The position numbers and the translations under genes were made by a program. Positions 25,462-34,208 of a DNA stretch of 64,000 nt are shown piece after piece; position 1 is the stretch's first letter; each line of letters begins with the position of its first letter. A model generated the notes under the pieces. That model did no database searches. It was not told the origin of the DNA and was given only the letters and a program-made list of their open reading frames with translations. Source of the DNA: Bacteroidales bacterium UBA4912 (lineage in GTDB: Bacteria; Bacteroidota; Bacteroidia; Bacteroidales; Dysgonomonadaceae); NCBI GenBank assembly GCA_002398875.1, contig DHCC01000033.1, forward strand, positions 95,220 to 159,219, in the 5' to 3' direction.

Positions 25462-26361
25462 TTAAAGTGACATAAATCCATAATTTTTATCAGGCAATTT
25501 CATTAATGCATCCGCAACACGTGTTCTATGACATTGTCCTGGATCCTTTTCAAAACATGTCAGTGCTACACGTTTATCATTATTAATGATATTCCTTACT
25601 TTTAACAATGAATCTTGATTCTTAGGCAGAGTGTAATTTTCATAGTCTTCAAATAAGAAGTCATAATCATGCTGATGATTTAATTCCCTGCGTTTATCAG
25701 ATTCAATTCCCAATTCAGGTATGTGAATATATTCTATTCCTACACCTTTACATGCAATCGACAATTGACTTTTAGAAAAGCCGTATTTTTGACTATAAGC
25801 ATTTTTGCGAACATCACACAAAACATGCACATCGTTTTTTATCAACCTGTTAAGATACTCTTCAAGAGAAATACCCTCATAGCCAATAGTAAAAAGCATT
25901 GGAGTGTTTTTTGATTCTTTCTGTTTAAGTACATTTTTAATTTCATCTGCACTTAACAAGTCCCTGGCTATAGAGCTATTAATTGCGTAGTATGGGTATC
26001 TTTTGTATGTATATGTAATTAATTCTTGTTGACTTAAAGAACCAAACATTCTTTTAACCCCCAATAAAAGTTTCTGATCCTCCTCTTTCAGCATCCTTAA
26101 ATAAGACTCAGATTGTTTTAGTTTAATAAACCGTCCACCCAGCTGTTCAGTAATTTCCAGATAACCATACTTCTTCATCGTATTTATATCCTGATTTGCC
26201 TGAAAAGAAAAACATCCATATTTATAAGGAATAAAATCAAAGGCTCTTTTAGTTTGTTTTCTGGTAAATAGAAAAAGATACTTCTGCAGACTTTTTGCAG
26301 TTAGCTGTCCGTCAAATAATTCTAATAATGCAAGCAGTATTTTACGTCTGTAGTACAACAT
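25462..26361 (-). CDS. DUF488-domain protein with N-terminal helical domain, in the type I R-M operon
   Basis: About 299 residues from the ATG at 26361 (an alternative ATG lies at 26376). Residues about 1-145 form a helical domain with KSLQKYLFLFTRK and FDFIPYKYGCFS. Residues about 160-299 are a DUF488 domain: FTIGYEGISLEEYLNRL, CDVRKNAYSQKYGFSK, then ALTCFEKDPGQCHR near the C-terminus. The conserved Cys and His of that last block look like an active or metal site. The biochemical role of DUF488 is not established. The gene sits between hsdS and hsdR and is coupled to the unknown gene downstream. Confidence 0.72.
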   Translation of the reverse strand: MLYYRRKILLALLELFDGQLTAKSLQKYLFLFTRKQTKRAFDFIPYKYGCFSFQANQDINTMKKYGYLEITEQLGGRFIKLKQSESYLRMLKEEDQKLLLGVKRMFGSLSQQELITYTYKRYPYYAINSSIARDLLSADEIKNVLKQKESKNTPMLFTIGYEGISLEEYLNRLIKNDVHVLCDVRKNAYSQKYGFSKSQLSIACKGVGIEYIHIPELGIESDKRRELNHQHDYDFLFEDYENYTLPKNQDSLLKVRNIINNDKRVALTCFEKDPGQCHRTRVADALMKLPDKNYGFMSL

Positions 26362-26420
26362 ATTACAAATATACAATAATTAGAGAATTTGTTATTGAAT
26401 TAAAGCCAAATTAATAAGCT

Positions 26421-26681
26421 TTATCCTATATACCAAATATCATAATTACGCTGACTGTTAATCTAGAAGTGTGCGGGTATTTTTGTTATTCTTTCAAAAG
26501 CTACAGCCAATTCAGTTGTAATTGAGCTTTCACAATTCATAACGTCTATAATTGTTTCTTCAGAAACACCAACCTTAAAAGCAAATTCCTTAGCATCCAT
26601 TTTAATTTCTTCCAGTTTCTCTTACAGTGTTTCACCAGGATGAATGATTGTTGATGGATTATATTGATTTTCTTTTTCCAT
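26421..26681 (-). pseudogene. Degraded HigA-type antitoxin gene (two nonsense codons)
   Basis: Reading leftward from ATG 26681, 87 codons resemble HigA/VapI antitoxins: IIHPGETL, stop, EKLEEIKMDAKEFAFKVGVS, later ITTELAVAFERITKIPAHF, stop, INSQRNYDIW. The frame is broken by TAA at 26622-26624 (codon 20) and TAG at 26463-26465 (codon 73), where relatives have a Trp (one base from TGG). The helix-turn-helix core is otherwise recognisable. It begins 25 bases after the hsdS stop. No HigB toxin gene is adjacent. Confidence 0.78.
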
Positions 26682-26706
26682 AGTATTTAATTTATTTACT
26701 TCATCT

Positions 26707-27879
26707 TTATGAAACTCTAATCTCGCCACTCATTAGTCTTGGAAGTAAAGAATCTCGTAACCTTGTAATTGTGATTATTTGAGTTCTATTTTTATTGATT
26801 TTTTCAAAAATAGGTTGAATAACACAGTTATATTTGTCAATGTAATTAATAGGAACTATTGGACAATTAAAATCAAAAATAGTTGACGGGTTAATTCTTT
26901 GATGGCTACCGCTAGTACCGCCAACTCCAGAAGCAATTTCATTGTAATTGTCGTTGTAAGAAAGCCATCCTAATATAAAGTATAAATATTTTTTATTCTT
27001 AGGCTTTACAATTTGAAATTCAGTTGAACATATAGCATTATCATCTATATTGTCAAGTAATAACCAAATCCTTTTGTCTTTATGCGGGTTTAATTTTGAG
27101 AAAAGAATACAATATTGAGGCACTTTGTATTTACTGCTTCTTATTTCAGAACCAAGATCTTTAATAGGTTCTTTTGCACTATCAAATGATGGTAAACTAT
27201 AATGTACAAATAATTTTGAATGCAGATTTTGGGGATTTATACTTTCTTTACTATGAAATGCAATATCAGAAATAGCGCCCTCCTCCCAATCCTCCTCTGC
27301 TTTCTCCACAAACCACTTTCTGAACAGAGTTTCTGTCATTTTCTCCAAGGTTTCATTTTGTCGATGAAGCAGTTCTATTTTATCATCTAGTGATGAAAGA
27401 ATAGATGCAATTGCTTTTTGTTCGGGGAGGGGTGGAAGTGATATTTCTAATGCTTTAATGTCACTTGGTTTTAAAGAAGGGTATGCAGATGTCGAAGCTT
27501 CAGCTATAGAATGTAAATATTCCGTTGTCTGTTTTTGTATAAGATTATAGTACAAATATCTTGGATAGAGTGTGTCGACTTTGCATGTAATTGTAACAAA
27601 ACCTGTTGAAATTACTAAATTATTTGGAGGGTTTTCAATAAACCCGTAATGAAGCTGGTTGGGTCGTACTGTTGAATAGATAATATCGTTCTCCTTTACC
27701 AATCTTTTTGCTCGACTTGGAGCATCATTTAAATCAAACTCTTGTAGACCATCAATCTTATTTTCTGTTATAGATCCAGTGTCTAAATAAATTATTTTTG
27801 AATATGGATAATTCTTATCAACACTTTCATTGTTGCAAATAACTAAATCCCTCAAATTATATTCCTTCCAATCACTCAT
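26707..27879 (-). CDS. hsdS: Type I restriction-modification specificity subunit S
   Basis: 390 residues. Two target-recognition domains (about 1-150 and 200-350) are separated by the conserved coiled-coil block LPPLPEQKAIASILSSLDDK with the helix through about residue 195. The C-terminus ends in the second conserved helix RLRDSLLPRLMSGEIRV. It determines the bipartite DNA target of the HsdM/HsdR complex. Its start overlaps the end of hsdM by 8 bases. The target sequence cannot be predicted. Confidence 0.95.
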   Translation of the reverse strand: MSDWKEYNLRDLVICNNESVDKNYPYSKIIYLDTGSITENKIDGLQEFDLNDAPSRAKRLVKENDIIYSTVRPNQLHYGFIENPPNNLVISTGFVTITCKVDTLYPRYLYYNLIQKQTTEYLHSIAEASTSAYPSLKPSDIKALEISLPPLPEQKAIASILSSLDDKIELLHRQNETLEKMTETLFRKWFVEKAEEDWEEGAISDIAFHSKESINPQNLHSKLFVHYSLPSFDSAKEPIKDLGSEIRSSKYKVPQYCILFSKLNPHKDKRIWLLLDNIDDNAICSTEFQIVKPKNKKYLYFILGWLSYNDNYNEIASGVGGTSGSHQRINPSTIFDFNCPIVPINYIDKYNCVIQPIFEKINKNRTQIITITRLRDSLLPRLMSGEIRVS

Positions 27880-29410
27880 CTACTTTAATTTTCTTAAGGT
27901 TCTCAGCAATAATCTCATTTAGTCTCGCCTCTTCTTTCAATTGCTCTTCCCATTCAGCTTTAAGAGCTGCGAAGTGTTCGTTAAAATCAAAGTCGTCTTC
28001 CTCTTCAGGGAGTCCCACATATCGCCCTGGTGTGAGTACATAGTCAAGTTCTCTAACTCTGTCAATAGGAGTAGAGGAGCAGAAGCCTGCAATGTCTTCG
28101 TAATTACCGTTTGGATTTCTCCAGTTGTGATATGTATCGGAAATCTGTTTAATATCTTCTTCCGAAAGCTCACGTGTGCGTCTGTTTATAAGATGTCCCA
28201 AATTGCGGGCATCGATAAATAGTATCTCTTTTGTGCGGTTTCTGAATTTACCGTTACTGCGGTTACGACTCATAAACCACAATGCCGCCGGTATTTGTGT
28301 GTTTAGGAAAAGCTTGGCGGGCAGGTTCACTATACAGTCAATTAGACCTTCTTCAATAAGGTTTTTTCTTATTTCTCCTTCACCACTTGTTTTAGATGTT
28401 AAAGCTCCTTTTGCAAGAACTACACCTGCCTGTCCGGTTGGAGCAAGATGATAAATAAAATGCTGCATCCATGCAAAGTTAGCATTACCTGGTGGTGGCG
28501 TTCCATAGTTCCAGCGACCGTCATTTCTCAGTAAATCACCTCCCCAGTCACTTACATTAAATGGTGGATTGGCAATTATATAATCTGCTTTCAGGTCTTT
28601 ATGTGCATCGTTCAGAAAGGATCCTTCACTGTTCCATTTCACTTGAGAACTGTCAATACCTCTGATAGCCAGGTTCATCTTGCATAGTCGCCATGTGGTT
28701 TGGTTACTTTCCTGACCGTAAATTGAAATGTCGTTTACTTTTCCCTGGTGTTTTGTCACGAAATTCTCTGATTGTACAAACATTCCTCCCGATCCACAGC
28801 ATGGGTCAAATACTCTGCCCTCATAGGGTTCAAGCATTTCTACAAGTAACTCAACAACACTGCGGGGGGTATAGAATTGTCCGCCTTTCTTACCTTCGGC
28901 AAGAGCAAATTCTCCAAGGAAGTACTCAAAAACATGACCAAGAACATCTGCACTGCGTGATTTAGTGTCGCCTAAAGCGATATTTCCAATAAGATCGATC
29001 AGTTCACCCAGACTTGCAGGATCCAGGCTTTGGCGTGCATAAACCTTAGGGAGTACTCCTTTAAGTGAGGAATTCTCTTTTTCAATGACATCCATGGCAT
29101 CATCTACAATCTTGCCAATATTAGGTAACTTGGCTTTTGAAATTAGATAACCCCATCTAGCTTCTTTTGGCACAAAGAACACGTTTTCTGCCTTGTACTC
29201 ATCTCTGTCCTCGGGATCTGCGCCTTGTGCCTGTTCTTCTACTAGTTTGTCGTACAATTCCTCAAATGCATCAGATATATATTTCAAGAATATCAATCCT
29301 AAAACTACATGCTTATACTCAGCAGCATCTATGTTTTTTCTCAATTTGTCTGCTGCCTTCCATAGCTGTTTCTCCAGAGGTTCTTCTGTGCCTTTCTTTT
29401 TCTTTCCCAC
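27872..29410 (-). CDS. hsdM: Type I DNA methyltransferase subunit M
   Basis: 512 residues. The N-terminal helical domain (EKQLWKAADKLRKNID) is followed by an N6-adenine methyltransferase core with motif I DPCCGSGGMF (about 203-212) and motif IV NPPF (about 280). It methylates adenine within the HsdS-defined site using S-adenosylmethionine. It is the first gene of the operon and overlaps hsdS. Confidence 0.96.
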   Translation of the reverse strand: MGKKKKGTEEPLEKQLWKAADKLRKNIDAAEYKHVVLGLIFLKYISDAFEELYDKLVEEQAQGADPEDRDEYKAENVFFVPKEARWGYLISKAKLPNIGKIVDDAMDVIEKENSSLKGVLPKVYARQSLDPASLGELIDLIGNIALGDTKSRSADVLGHVFEYFLGEFALAEGKKGGQFYTPRSVVELLVEMLEPYEGRVFDPCCGSGGMFVQSENFVTKHQGKVNDISIYGQESNQTTWRLCKMNLAIRGIDSSQVKWNSEGSFLNDAHKDLKADYIIANPPFNVSDWGGDLLRNDGRWNYGTPPPGNANFAWMQHFIYHLAPTGQAGVVLAKGALTSKTSGEGEIRKNLIEEGLIDCIVNLPAKLFLNTQIPAALWFMSRNRSNGKFRNRTKEILFIDARNLGHLINRRTRELSEEDIKQISDTYHNWRNPNGNYEDIAGFCSSTPIDRVRELDYVLTPGRYVGLPEEEDDFDFNEHFAALKAEWEEQLKEEARLNEIIAENLKKIKVDE

Positions 29411-29457
29411 TTGTTATTCTTTTGTTTCTTAATTACTGTGTTCTGATTGATAGAAAA

Positions 29458-29465
29458 CAAATATA
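29458..29465 (-). promoter_or_regulatory. Candidate -7 element for hsdM
   Basis: TATATTTG on the minus strand, about 48 bases before the hsdM start. No TTTG is found at the expected upstream spacing. Confidence 0.45.
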
Positions 29466-29535
29466 CGAATAATAAATAATCCGTGCATTTTTTAATTTTG
29501 ATGGAGTCTAGCCATCATATTTGCTTTAATATTAC

Positions 29536-29555
29536 ATAGACTGTATTTAGTCTAT
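29536..29555. promoter_or_regulatory. Palindrome upstream of hsdM
   Basis: ATAGACT-GTATTT-AGTCTAT, two perfect 7-base arms with a 6-base centre, about 70 bases upstream of the hsdM -7 element. It could be an operator controlling R-M expression; no controller gene is recognised nearby. Confidence 0.5.
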
Positions 29556-29584
29556 CATAAGTTTAAATATCCTTTATAAATAGT

Positions 29585-29656
29585 TTATTATCGGTATATA
29601 AAAATATATGCCGATAATAAGCCTGATATATACCTGATATAAGCCGATAATAAGCC
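29585..29656. repeat. Hairpin and direct repeats in the hsdM upstream region
   Basis: TTATTATCGG (29585-29594) is an exact inverted match of CCGATAATAA (29611-29620), with TATATA/TATAT inside the loop. GCCGATAATAAGCC occurs at 29610-29623 and again at 29643-29656, 33 bp apart. CCTGATATA occurs twice between them. This is the core of the 334-bp gap between hsdM and the Feo genes, which otherwise holds the terminator at 29678-29708 and the palindrome at 29536. Confidence 0.75.
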
Positions 29657-29677
29657 GGTGACGACTGAAGTAAGAAT

Positions 29678-29708
29678 AAAAAAGGACTACACAGTTAAGT
29701 ATAGCCCT
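29678..29708 (-). terminator. Terminator of the feo operon
   Basis: On the minus strand AGGGCTATAC (29699-29708) pairs with GTGTAGTCCT (29683-29692) through ten pairs, two of them G-U. A T-rich run follows. It is 37 bases past the stop of the Cys-rich gene. Confidence 0.75.
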
Positions 29709-29744
29709 ATTTACACCAAATAGTGTCTTGTTAATCAGTGGATT

Positions 29745-29906
29745 TTATTTCTCAGATGGTGCCTGCCTTTTAATAGGCTCACACCCTTTGCAGCCGGCGC
29801 AATAAGAGGAGTCTTTTTTGGAGAAAAAGAAGTTGTATATATGTCGAAGCAGGACAAAACCTACTGCAACCCCTATTATTATTACAATAATTAGTTGAAT
29901 ATCCAT
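29745..29906 (-). CDS. FeoB-associated Cys-rich membrane protein
   Basis: 53 residues from the ATG at 29906 to TAA at 29745. One N-terminal membrane helix (residues about 4-20) is followed by a short basic linker and CAGCKGCEP, the hallmark of small FeoB-associated proteins. It follows the feoAB stop by 18 bases. Proposed roles in this family are assistance or regulation of ferrous iron uptake; the Cys cluster may bind iron. Confidence 0.88.
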   Translation of the reverse strand: MDIQLIIVIIIGVAVGFVLLRHIYNFFFSKKDSSYCAGCKGCEPIKRQAPSEK

Positions 29907-29924
29907 AGCTTAATAATTTTAAAT

Positions 29925-32492
29925 CTATATAAACAAACTGCCCACCTGAAACACAAGTAGGGCAACTAACCAGGCGAGACCTGTAGAATAAAGAACGCTG
30001 AAAACTGCCCATTTCCATGAATGGGATTCTTCTTTTATTGCTGCAATTGTTGCAATACAAGGGAAATATATCAGTACAAACAGCAGAAAAGCAACTACAG
30101 CCAAAGGTGTGAAAACAGGACTTCCGTCTGCATTTGTTTCTGATTCGATTCTTGCCTGTAGTGATTCCTGGCTTTCGCTGTCGCCTGTATATAATACACC
30201 CATGGTGCTGATAACTACCTCTTTGGCTGCCATCCCGGAGAGGAGGCTGACAGACATTTTCCAGTCAAATCCAAGGGGACGCATTACCGGTTCTATGAAT
30301 TTACCTATTTTTCCTATAAATGAGTTCTCCTGATGTTCTATATTATAAGCAAGTGTTGCTTCAGTTAAAAGTTGATCTCTTTGATCTGCAGTAATCTGGT
30401 TCCTGGCAAACTGGTTTTCAATCATCGATGTTTGCTTTGCAATATTGTTGTATTGACTTCTGTCCTGTGGGAAGTAGCCAAGGAACCATATAATTATTGA
30501 TGCTACAAGTATGGGACCTCCCATTTTACGGAGATACTGACTAGCTCTTTCCCACATGTGGGTAAGGATTGATTTGACAGTAGGCATACGGTAAGGCGGA
30601 AGTTCCATGACGAAAGGGGTGTCTTCTTCCTTGAACAGGGTCTTGCGGAATAGGAATGCTGTTAGTGCAGCAATTAAAATCCCGATGATATATAATGAAA
30701 GGAGTGCAAGACTTGCATTTTTCGGGAAAAAGATGCCAATGAAAAGTATATAAACCGGCAAACGGGCACTACATGACATGAATGGCACTATCAGCATCGT
30801 TATCATTCTACTGCTTCTGCTTTCTATTGTGCGGGTTGACATTATAGCGGGGACATTGCAGCCAAATCCCATAATCAGGGGTATAAACGATTTGCCGTGC
30901 AAACCAATCTTATGCATCAGTTTATCCATTATAAAGGCTGCGCGTGACATGTAGCCGGAGTCTTCCATAAAAGCAATAAACAGGTAGAGGATAACTATAT
31001 TGGGGAGAAATACTATTACTCCGCCCACACCCCCAATTATACCGTCAACAATAAGATCTTTGAGGGGACCCGGTGACATGCTGCTTCTTACGAGGTTGCC
31101 TATCCAGCCTACAATCGACTCAATCCACTCCATTGGATAGTTGCCCAGTCGGAATGTGGCTTCAAACATTATCCATAGAAATAGGAAGAATACCGGGAAG
31201 CCAATATATTTGTTTGTTACAATTGAGTCGATCAGCTTGCTTTTGTCAATCTTGTTCGGTTTTTCATCAAGTGTCTCTTTTAGTCCTCCCGCTATAAATC
31301 CATATCTTGCATTGGTAAAAGCTGATTCAGTATCTTCCCTGAGAAGTTTCTCAATATAATTGCGTTCTTTGTCTCTGCGCGCAATTATCTGATTATATTT
31401 AGGAGAATTGGCAATCTGCCTTTCTGCTTCCTTGTCACCCTCAAGTAGTTTTATGCAAATATATCTGAGAGGCAACCCTCTTTTTGGCTGATAGTTATTC
31501 TTAAGATCACGCTCCATTATGGCGATGGATTTCTCCAGGACCCTGCCGTAAGGCAGTTGTACAAAGGCGTGGTCAGTCTCTTTATGAACTTCAATCACCT
31601 GTTCAAGAAGCTTCGGAATGCCTTCACCCCGTTTACCGACAGTGGGCACAATCGGAATATTTATCAGTTTGGAAAATGTGTGATAATCAAATTTTCTACC
31701 GCTCTGTTCCAGCTCATCATACATGTTAAGGGCAATAACCATCGGCACTTCAAGATCCAGTAGTTCCGTTGTAAGGTAAAGGTTTCTTTCCAGTGCTGAA
31801 GCAGAAACAACATTAACAATGACATCCGGCTTTTCGTCTAAAATATAATTACGCGCATAAAGTTCTTCTGGAGAGTAAGATGAAAGTGAATAAGTACCTG
31901 GAAGGTCCACCAGCGTGAAGTTGTATCCGTTATGCTTGAGGTAGCCCTCTTTGGCGTCTATGGTAACGCCACTATAGTTTCCCACATGCTCGTGTGCTCC
32001 CGATGCCAGGTTGAAGATTGATGTTTTGCCGGAGTTAGGATTACCCATCAGGGCTACAGTAATATTTTTCTCCTTTGTTTTTTTTGAGGCTCCGATTCGG
32101 GATTTCGCTCCGCCATAAAGTTTTTTTATTAATTCAGGGTCGTGGTTTTTGTAATTTATACCATTGCGTGTATGTGTGAGTACATCAGTCGTTTGAGAGT
32201 GGTCATTATTGTGATATTTGTTTTCGTAGTAGTCGGGTTCATAATAACCGTTCTGTGAAGTTTCAACTTTTAACATGGTAATTTCAATCATCACAGCCTC
32301 ACTTCGACGTAATGAAACCTCATATTCCATGATACCGTACTTAATCGGATCTTTGAGCGGTGCATTAAGAATTGATTTTACCTCTTCACCACGAACGAAT
32401 CCCATCTCCAGGATTCGCTTCCTGAATGCACCATTGCCATTAACCTTTTTAATATAAGCAGTTTGACCTGTTTGTAGTTCCGACAGTCGCAT
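29925..32492 (-). CDS. feoB: Fused FeoA-FeoB ferrous iron transporter
   Basis: 855 residues. The first 75 residues are a FeoA SH3-like domain (MRLSELQTG, RKRILEMGFVRGEEV). After a charged linker, the GTPase domain shows GNPNSGKTS (about 150), VDLPGTYSLSSYSPEE and NMYDELEQSG. The membrane part (about 430-855) has the Gate motifs, seen around FGCNVPAIMSTRTIESRSSRM. Fe2+ crosses the inner membrane. The FeoA fusion is common in Bacteroidetes. A TATCTTTG element precedes it. Confidence 0.97.
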   Translation of the reverse strand: MRLSELQTGQTAYIKKVNGNGAFRKRILEMGFVRGEEVKSILNAPLKDPIKYGIMEYEVSLRRSEAVMIEITMLKVETSQNGYYEPDYYENKYHNNDHSQTTDVLTHTRNGINYKNHDPELIKKLYGGAKSRIGASKKTKEKNITVALMGNPNSGKTSIFNLASGAHEHVGNYSGVTIDAKEGYLKHNGYNFTLVDLPGTYSLSSYSPEELYARNYILDEKPDVIVNVVSASALERNLYLTTELLDLEVPMVIALNMYDELEQSGRKFDYHTFSKLINIPIVPTVGKRGEGIPKLLEQVIEVHKETDHAFVQLPYGRVLEKSIAIMERDLKNNYQPKRGLPLRYICIKLLEGDKEAERQIANSPKYNQIIARRDKERNYIEKLLREDTESAFTNARYGFIAGGLKETLDEKPNKIDKSKLIDSIVTNKYIGFPVFFLFLWIMFEATFRLGNYPMEWIESIVGWIGNLVRSSMSPGPLKDLIVDGIIGGVGGVIVFLPNIVILYLFIAFMEDSGYMSRAAFIMDKLMHKIGLHGKSFIPLIMGFGCNVPAIMSTRTIESRSSRMITMLIVPFMSCSARLPVYILFIGIFFPKNASLALLSLYIIGILIAALTAFLFRKTLFKEEDTPFVMELPPYRMPTVKSILTHMWERASQYLRKMGGPILVASIIIWFLGYFPQDRSQYNNIAKQTSMIENQFARNQITADQRDQLLTEATLAYNIEHQENSFIGKIGKFIEPVMRPLGFDWKMSVSLLSGMAAKEVVISTMGVLYTGDSESQESLQARIESETNADGSPVFTPLAVVAFLLFVLIYFPCIATIAAIKEESHSWKWAVFSVLYSTGLAWLVALLVFQVGSLFI

Positions 32493-32517
32493 CCGTTACT
32501 CTCAATTTTTAATTTTG

Positions 32518-32525
32518 CAAAGATA
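32518..32525 (-). promoter_or_regulatory. Candidate -7 element for feoAB
   Basis: TATCTTTG on the minus strand, 26 bases from the start codon. The -33 box is not recognisable. Confidence 0.5.
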
Positions 32526-32684
32526 CATCAATTTCCACTATTATTTATAATCAATATAAATAATGCCTGTTTAATTAGATTTTTTTACACCCTGTTTTTC
32601 ATTTTTTGCTTACAGTTTTATTGCCTGAAAACACTTTAGTGGTTGGAATTGTTGTTAATTCAGATATACTTAAAAGTTATTTTT

Positions 32685-34082
32685 ATGGGATATAGAATTG
32701 AAAAAGATACGTTAGGTGAGGTGAAAGTACCTTCCGACAAGTTATGGGGTGCTCAGACAGAGAGGTCACGCAATAATTTCAAGATAGGTAATCCTGCGTC
32801 AATGCCAATCGAGCTGATCTATGGATTTGCATATCTCAAAAAAGGAGCGGCTTATGCGAATCACGAACTGGGTGTGCTATCTGTTGAAAAGCGTGATCTT
32901 ATTGCTAAGGTTTGTGATGAGATTATTGAGGGAAAGCATGACGATCAGTTTCCCTTGGTAATATGGCAGACAGGATCCGGCACCCAGAGCAATATGAATG
33001 TTAACGAGGTTATTGCCAATCGTGCACATCAACTTGCAGGGAAAAAAGTAGGTGGGGGAGAAAAAACATTACAGCCGAATGATGATGTTAATAAGTCGCA
33101 GTCGTCAAATGACACCTTCCCAACCGGAATGCATATTGCTTGTTATAAAAAGGTGGTGGAAGTTACACTTCCCGGATTGCGTCAGCTTCATAAGTCGCTG
33201 GAAAACAAGTCAAAGGAGATTGCTGATGTTGTTAAAATTGGTCGCACACATCTTATGGATGCTACACCACTGACACTGGGACAGGAATTCAGTGGTTACG
33301 TTTCTCAACTTGAGCATGGAATTAAAGCTATCGAAAATACTTTACCGCATCTGGCAGAGCTGGCTCTCGGGGGTACGGCTGTTGGTACGGGTCTCAATAC
33401 ACCTAAAGGCTACGATGTTACGGTTGCAAAATATATTGCTGAATTCACGGGTCTGCCTTTTGTGACTGCTCCAAATAAGTTTGAAGCACTTGCAGCGCAT
33501 GATGCAATCGTGGAAACACACGGAGCATTAAAACAGGTGGCAGTTTCACTTAATAAAATTGCAAATGATGTAAGGCTGCTTGCTTCCGGTCCCAGAAGCG
33601 GCATTGGTGAGATTATAATACCTGCAAATGAACCGGGATCATCAATTATGCCAGGTAAGGTAAACCCTACACAGGCAGAAGCGCTTACTATGGTTTGTGC
33701 TCAAGTTATAGGGAACGACGTGGCAATTACTGTTGGCGGTATGCAGGGACATTTTGAACTCAACGTGTTTAAACCTTTAATGGCAGCTAACTTCTTGCAA
33801 AGTGCTCAACTGTTGGGTGATGCTGCTGTCTCTTTTGATATTCACTGTGTGTCGGGGATAGAACCTAACAAGCCACGCATTAAAGAATTGCTTGATAATT
33901 CGCTTATGCTAGTGACTGCCCTTAATACAAAAATAGGTTATTATAAAGCTGCGGAGATTGCAAATAGTGCTCACAATAATGGCACAACGCTTAAAGAGGA
34001 GGCTGTGAGATTAGGATATGTGACAGCAGAAGAGTTTGATGAGTGGGTACGCCCTGAAGACATGATTGGTCCTCTGGAATAA
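32685..34082 (+). CDS. fumC: Class II fumarate hydratase
   Basis: About 465 residues from the ATG at 32685, which begins MGYRIEKDTLGEVKVP like family members; an in-frame upstream ATG at 32643 adds 14 residues not expected in the family. The lyase signature GSSIMPGKVNPTQ and active-site blocks TGSGTQSNMNVNEV and GRTHLMDATPLTLGQEFSG are present. It is the oxygen-stable, cofactor-free fumarase that interconverts fumarate and malate. It is immediately upstream of a class I fumarase but separated from it by a terminator. Confidence 0.96.
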   Translation: MGYRIEKDTLGEVKVPSDKLWGAQTERSRNNFKIGNPASMPIELIYGFAYLKKGAAYANHELGVLSVEKRDLIAKVCDEIIEGKHDDQFPLVIWQTGSGTQSNMNVNEVIANRAHQLAGKKVGGGEKTLQPNDDVNKSQSSNDTFPTGMHIACYKKVVEVTLPGLRQLHKSLENKSKEIADVVKIGRTHLMDATPLTLGQEFSGYVSQLEHGIKAIENTLPHLAELALGGTAVGTGLNTPKGYDVTVAKYIAEFTGLPFVTAPNKFEALAAHDAIVETHGALKQVAVSLNKIANDVRLLASGPRSGIGEIIIPANEPGSSIMPGKVNPTQAEALTMVCAQVIGNDVAITVGGMQGHFELNVFKPLMAANFLQSAQLLGDAAVSFDIHCVSGIEPNKPRIKELLDNSLMLVTALNTKIGYYKAAEIANSAHNNGTTLKEEAVRLGYVTAEEFDEWVRPEDMIGPLE

Positions 34083-34107
34083 ATAAAAGGTTAACAGATA
34101 TTATAAA

Positions 34108-34135
34108 CGGTGTCGTTTCACGATGCCGTTTTTTC
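34108..34135 (+). terminator. Terminator after fumC
   Basis: ACGGTGTCGT (34108-34117) pairs with ACGATGCCGT (34121-34130) through ten pairs including two G-U, with a 3-base loop and a run of T. Confidence 0.75.
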
Positions 34136-34208
34136 TTTGTATTTTTGTTAGCATATTTATCGATAGACCAAATAATTAACAATAACATAAAATTTAATTT
34201 AAAAGTTT

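Noticed and set aside
21357..29744. Mobile element carrying the type I R-M operon
   Set aside because: No integrase, transposase, target duplication or tRNA end was found at either edge; the repeats near 29.6 kb alone are not enough.
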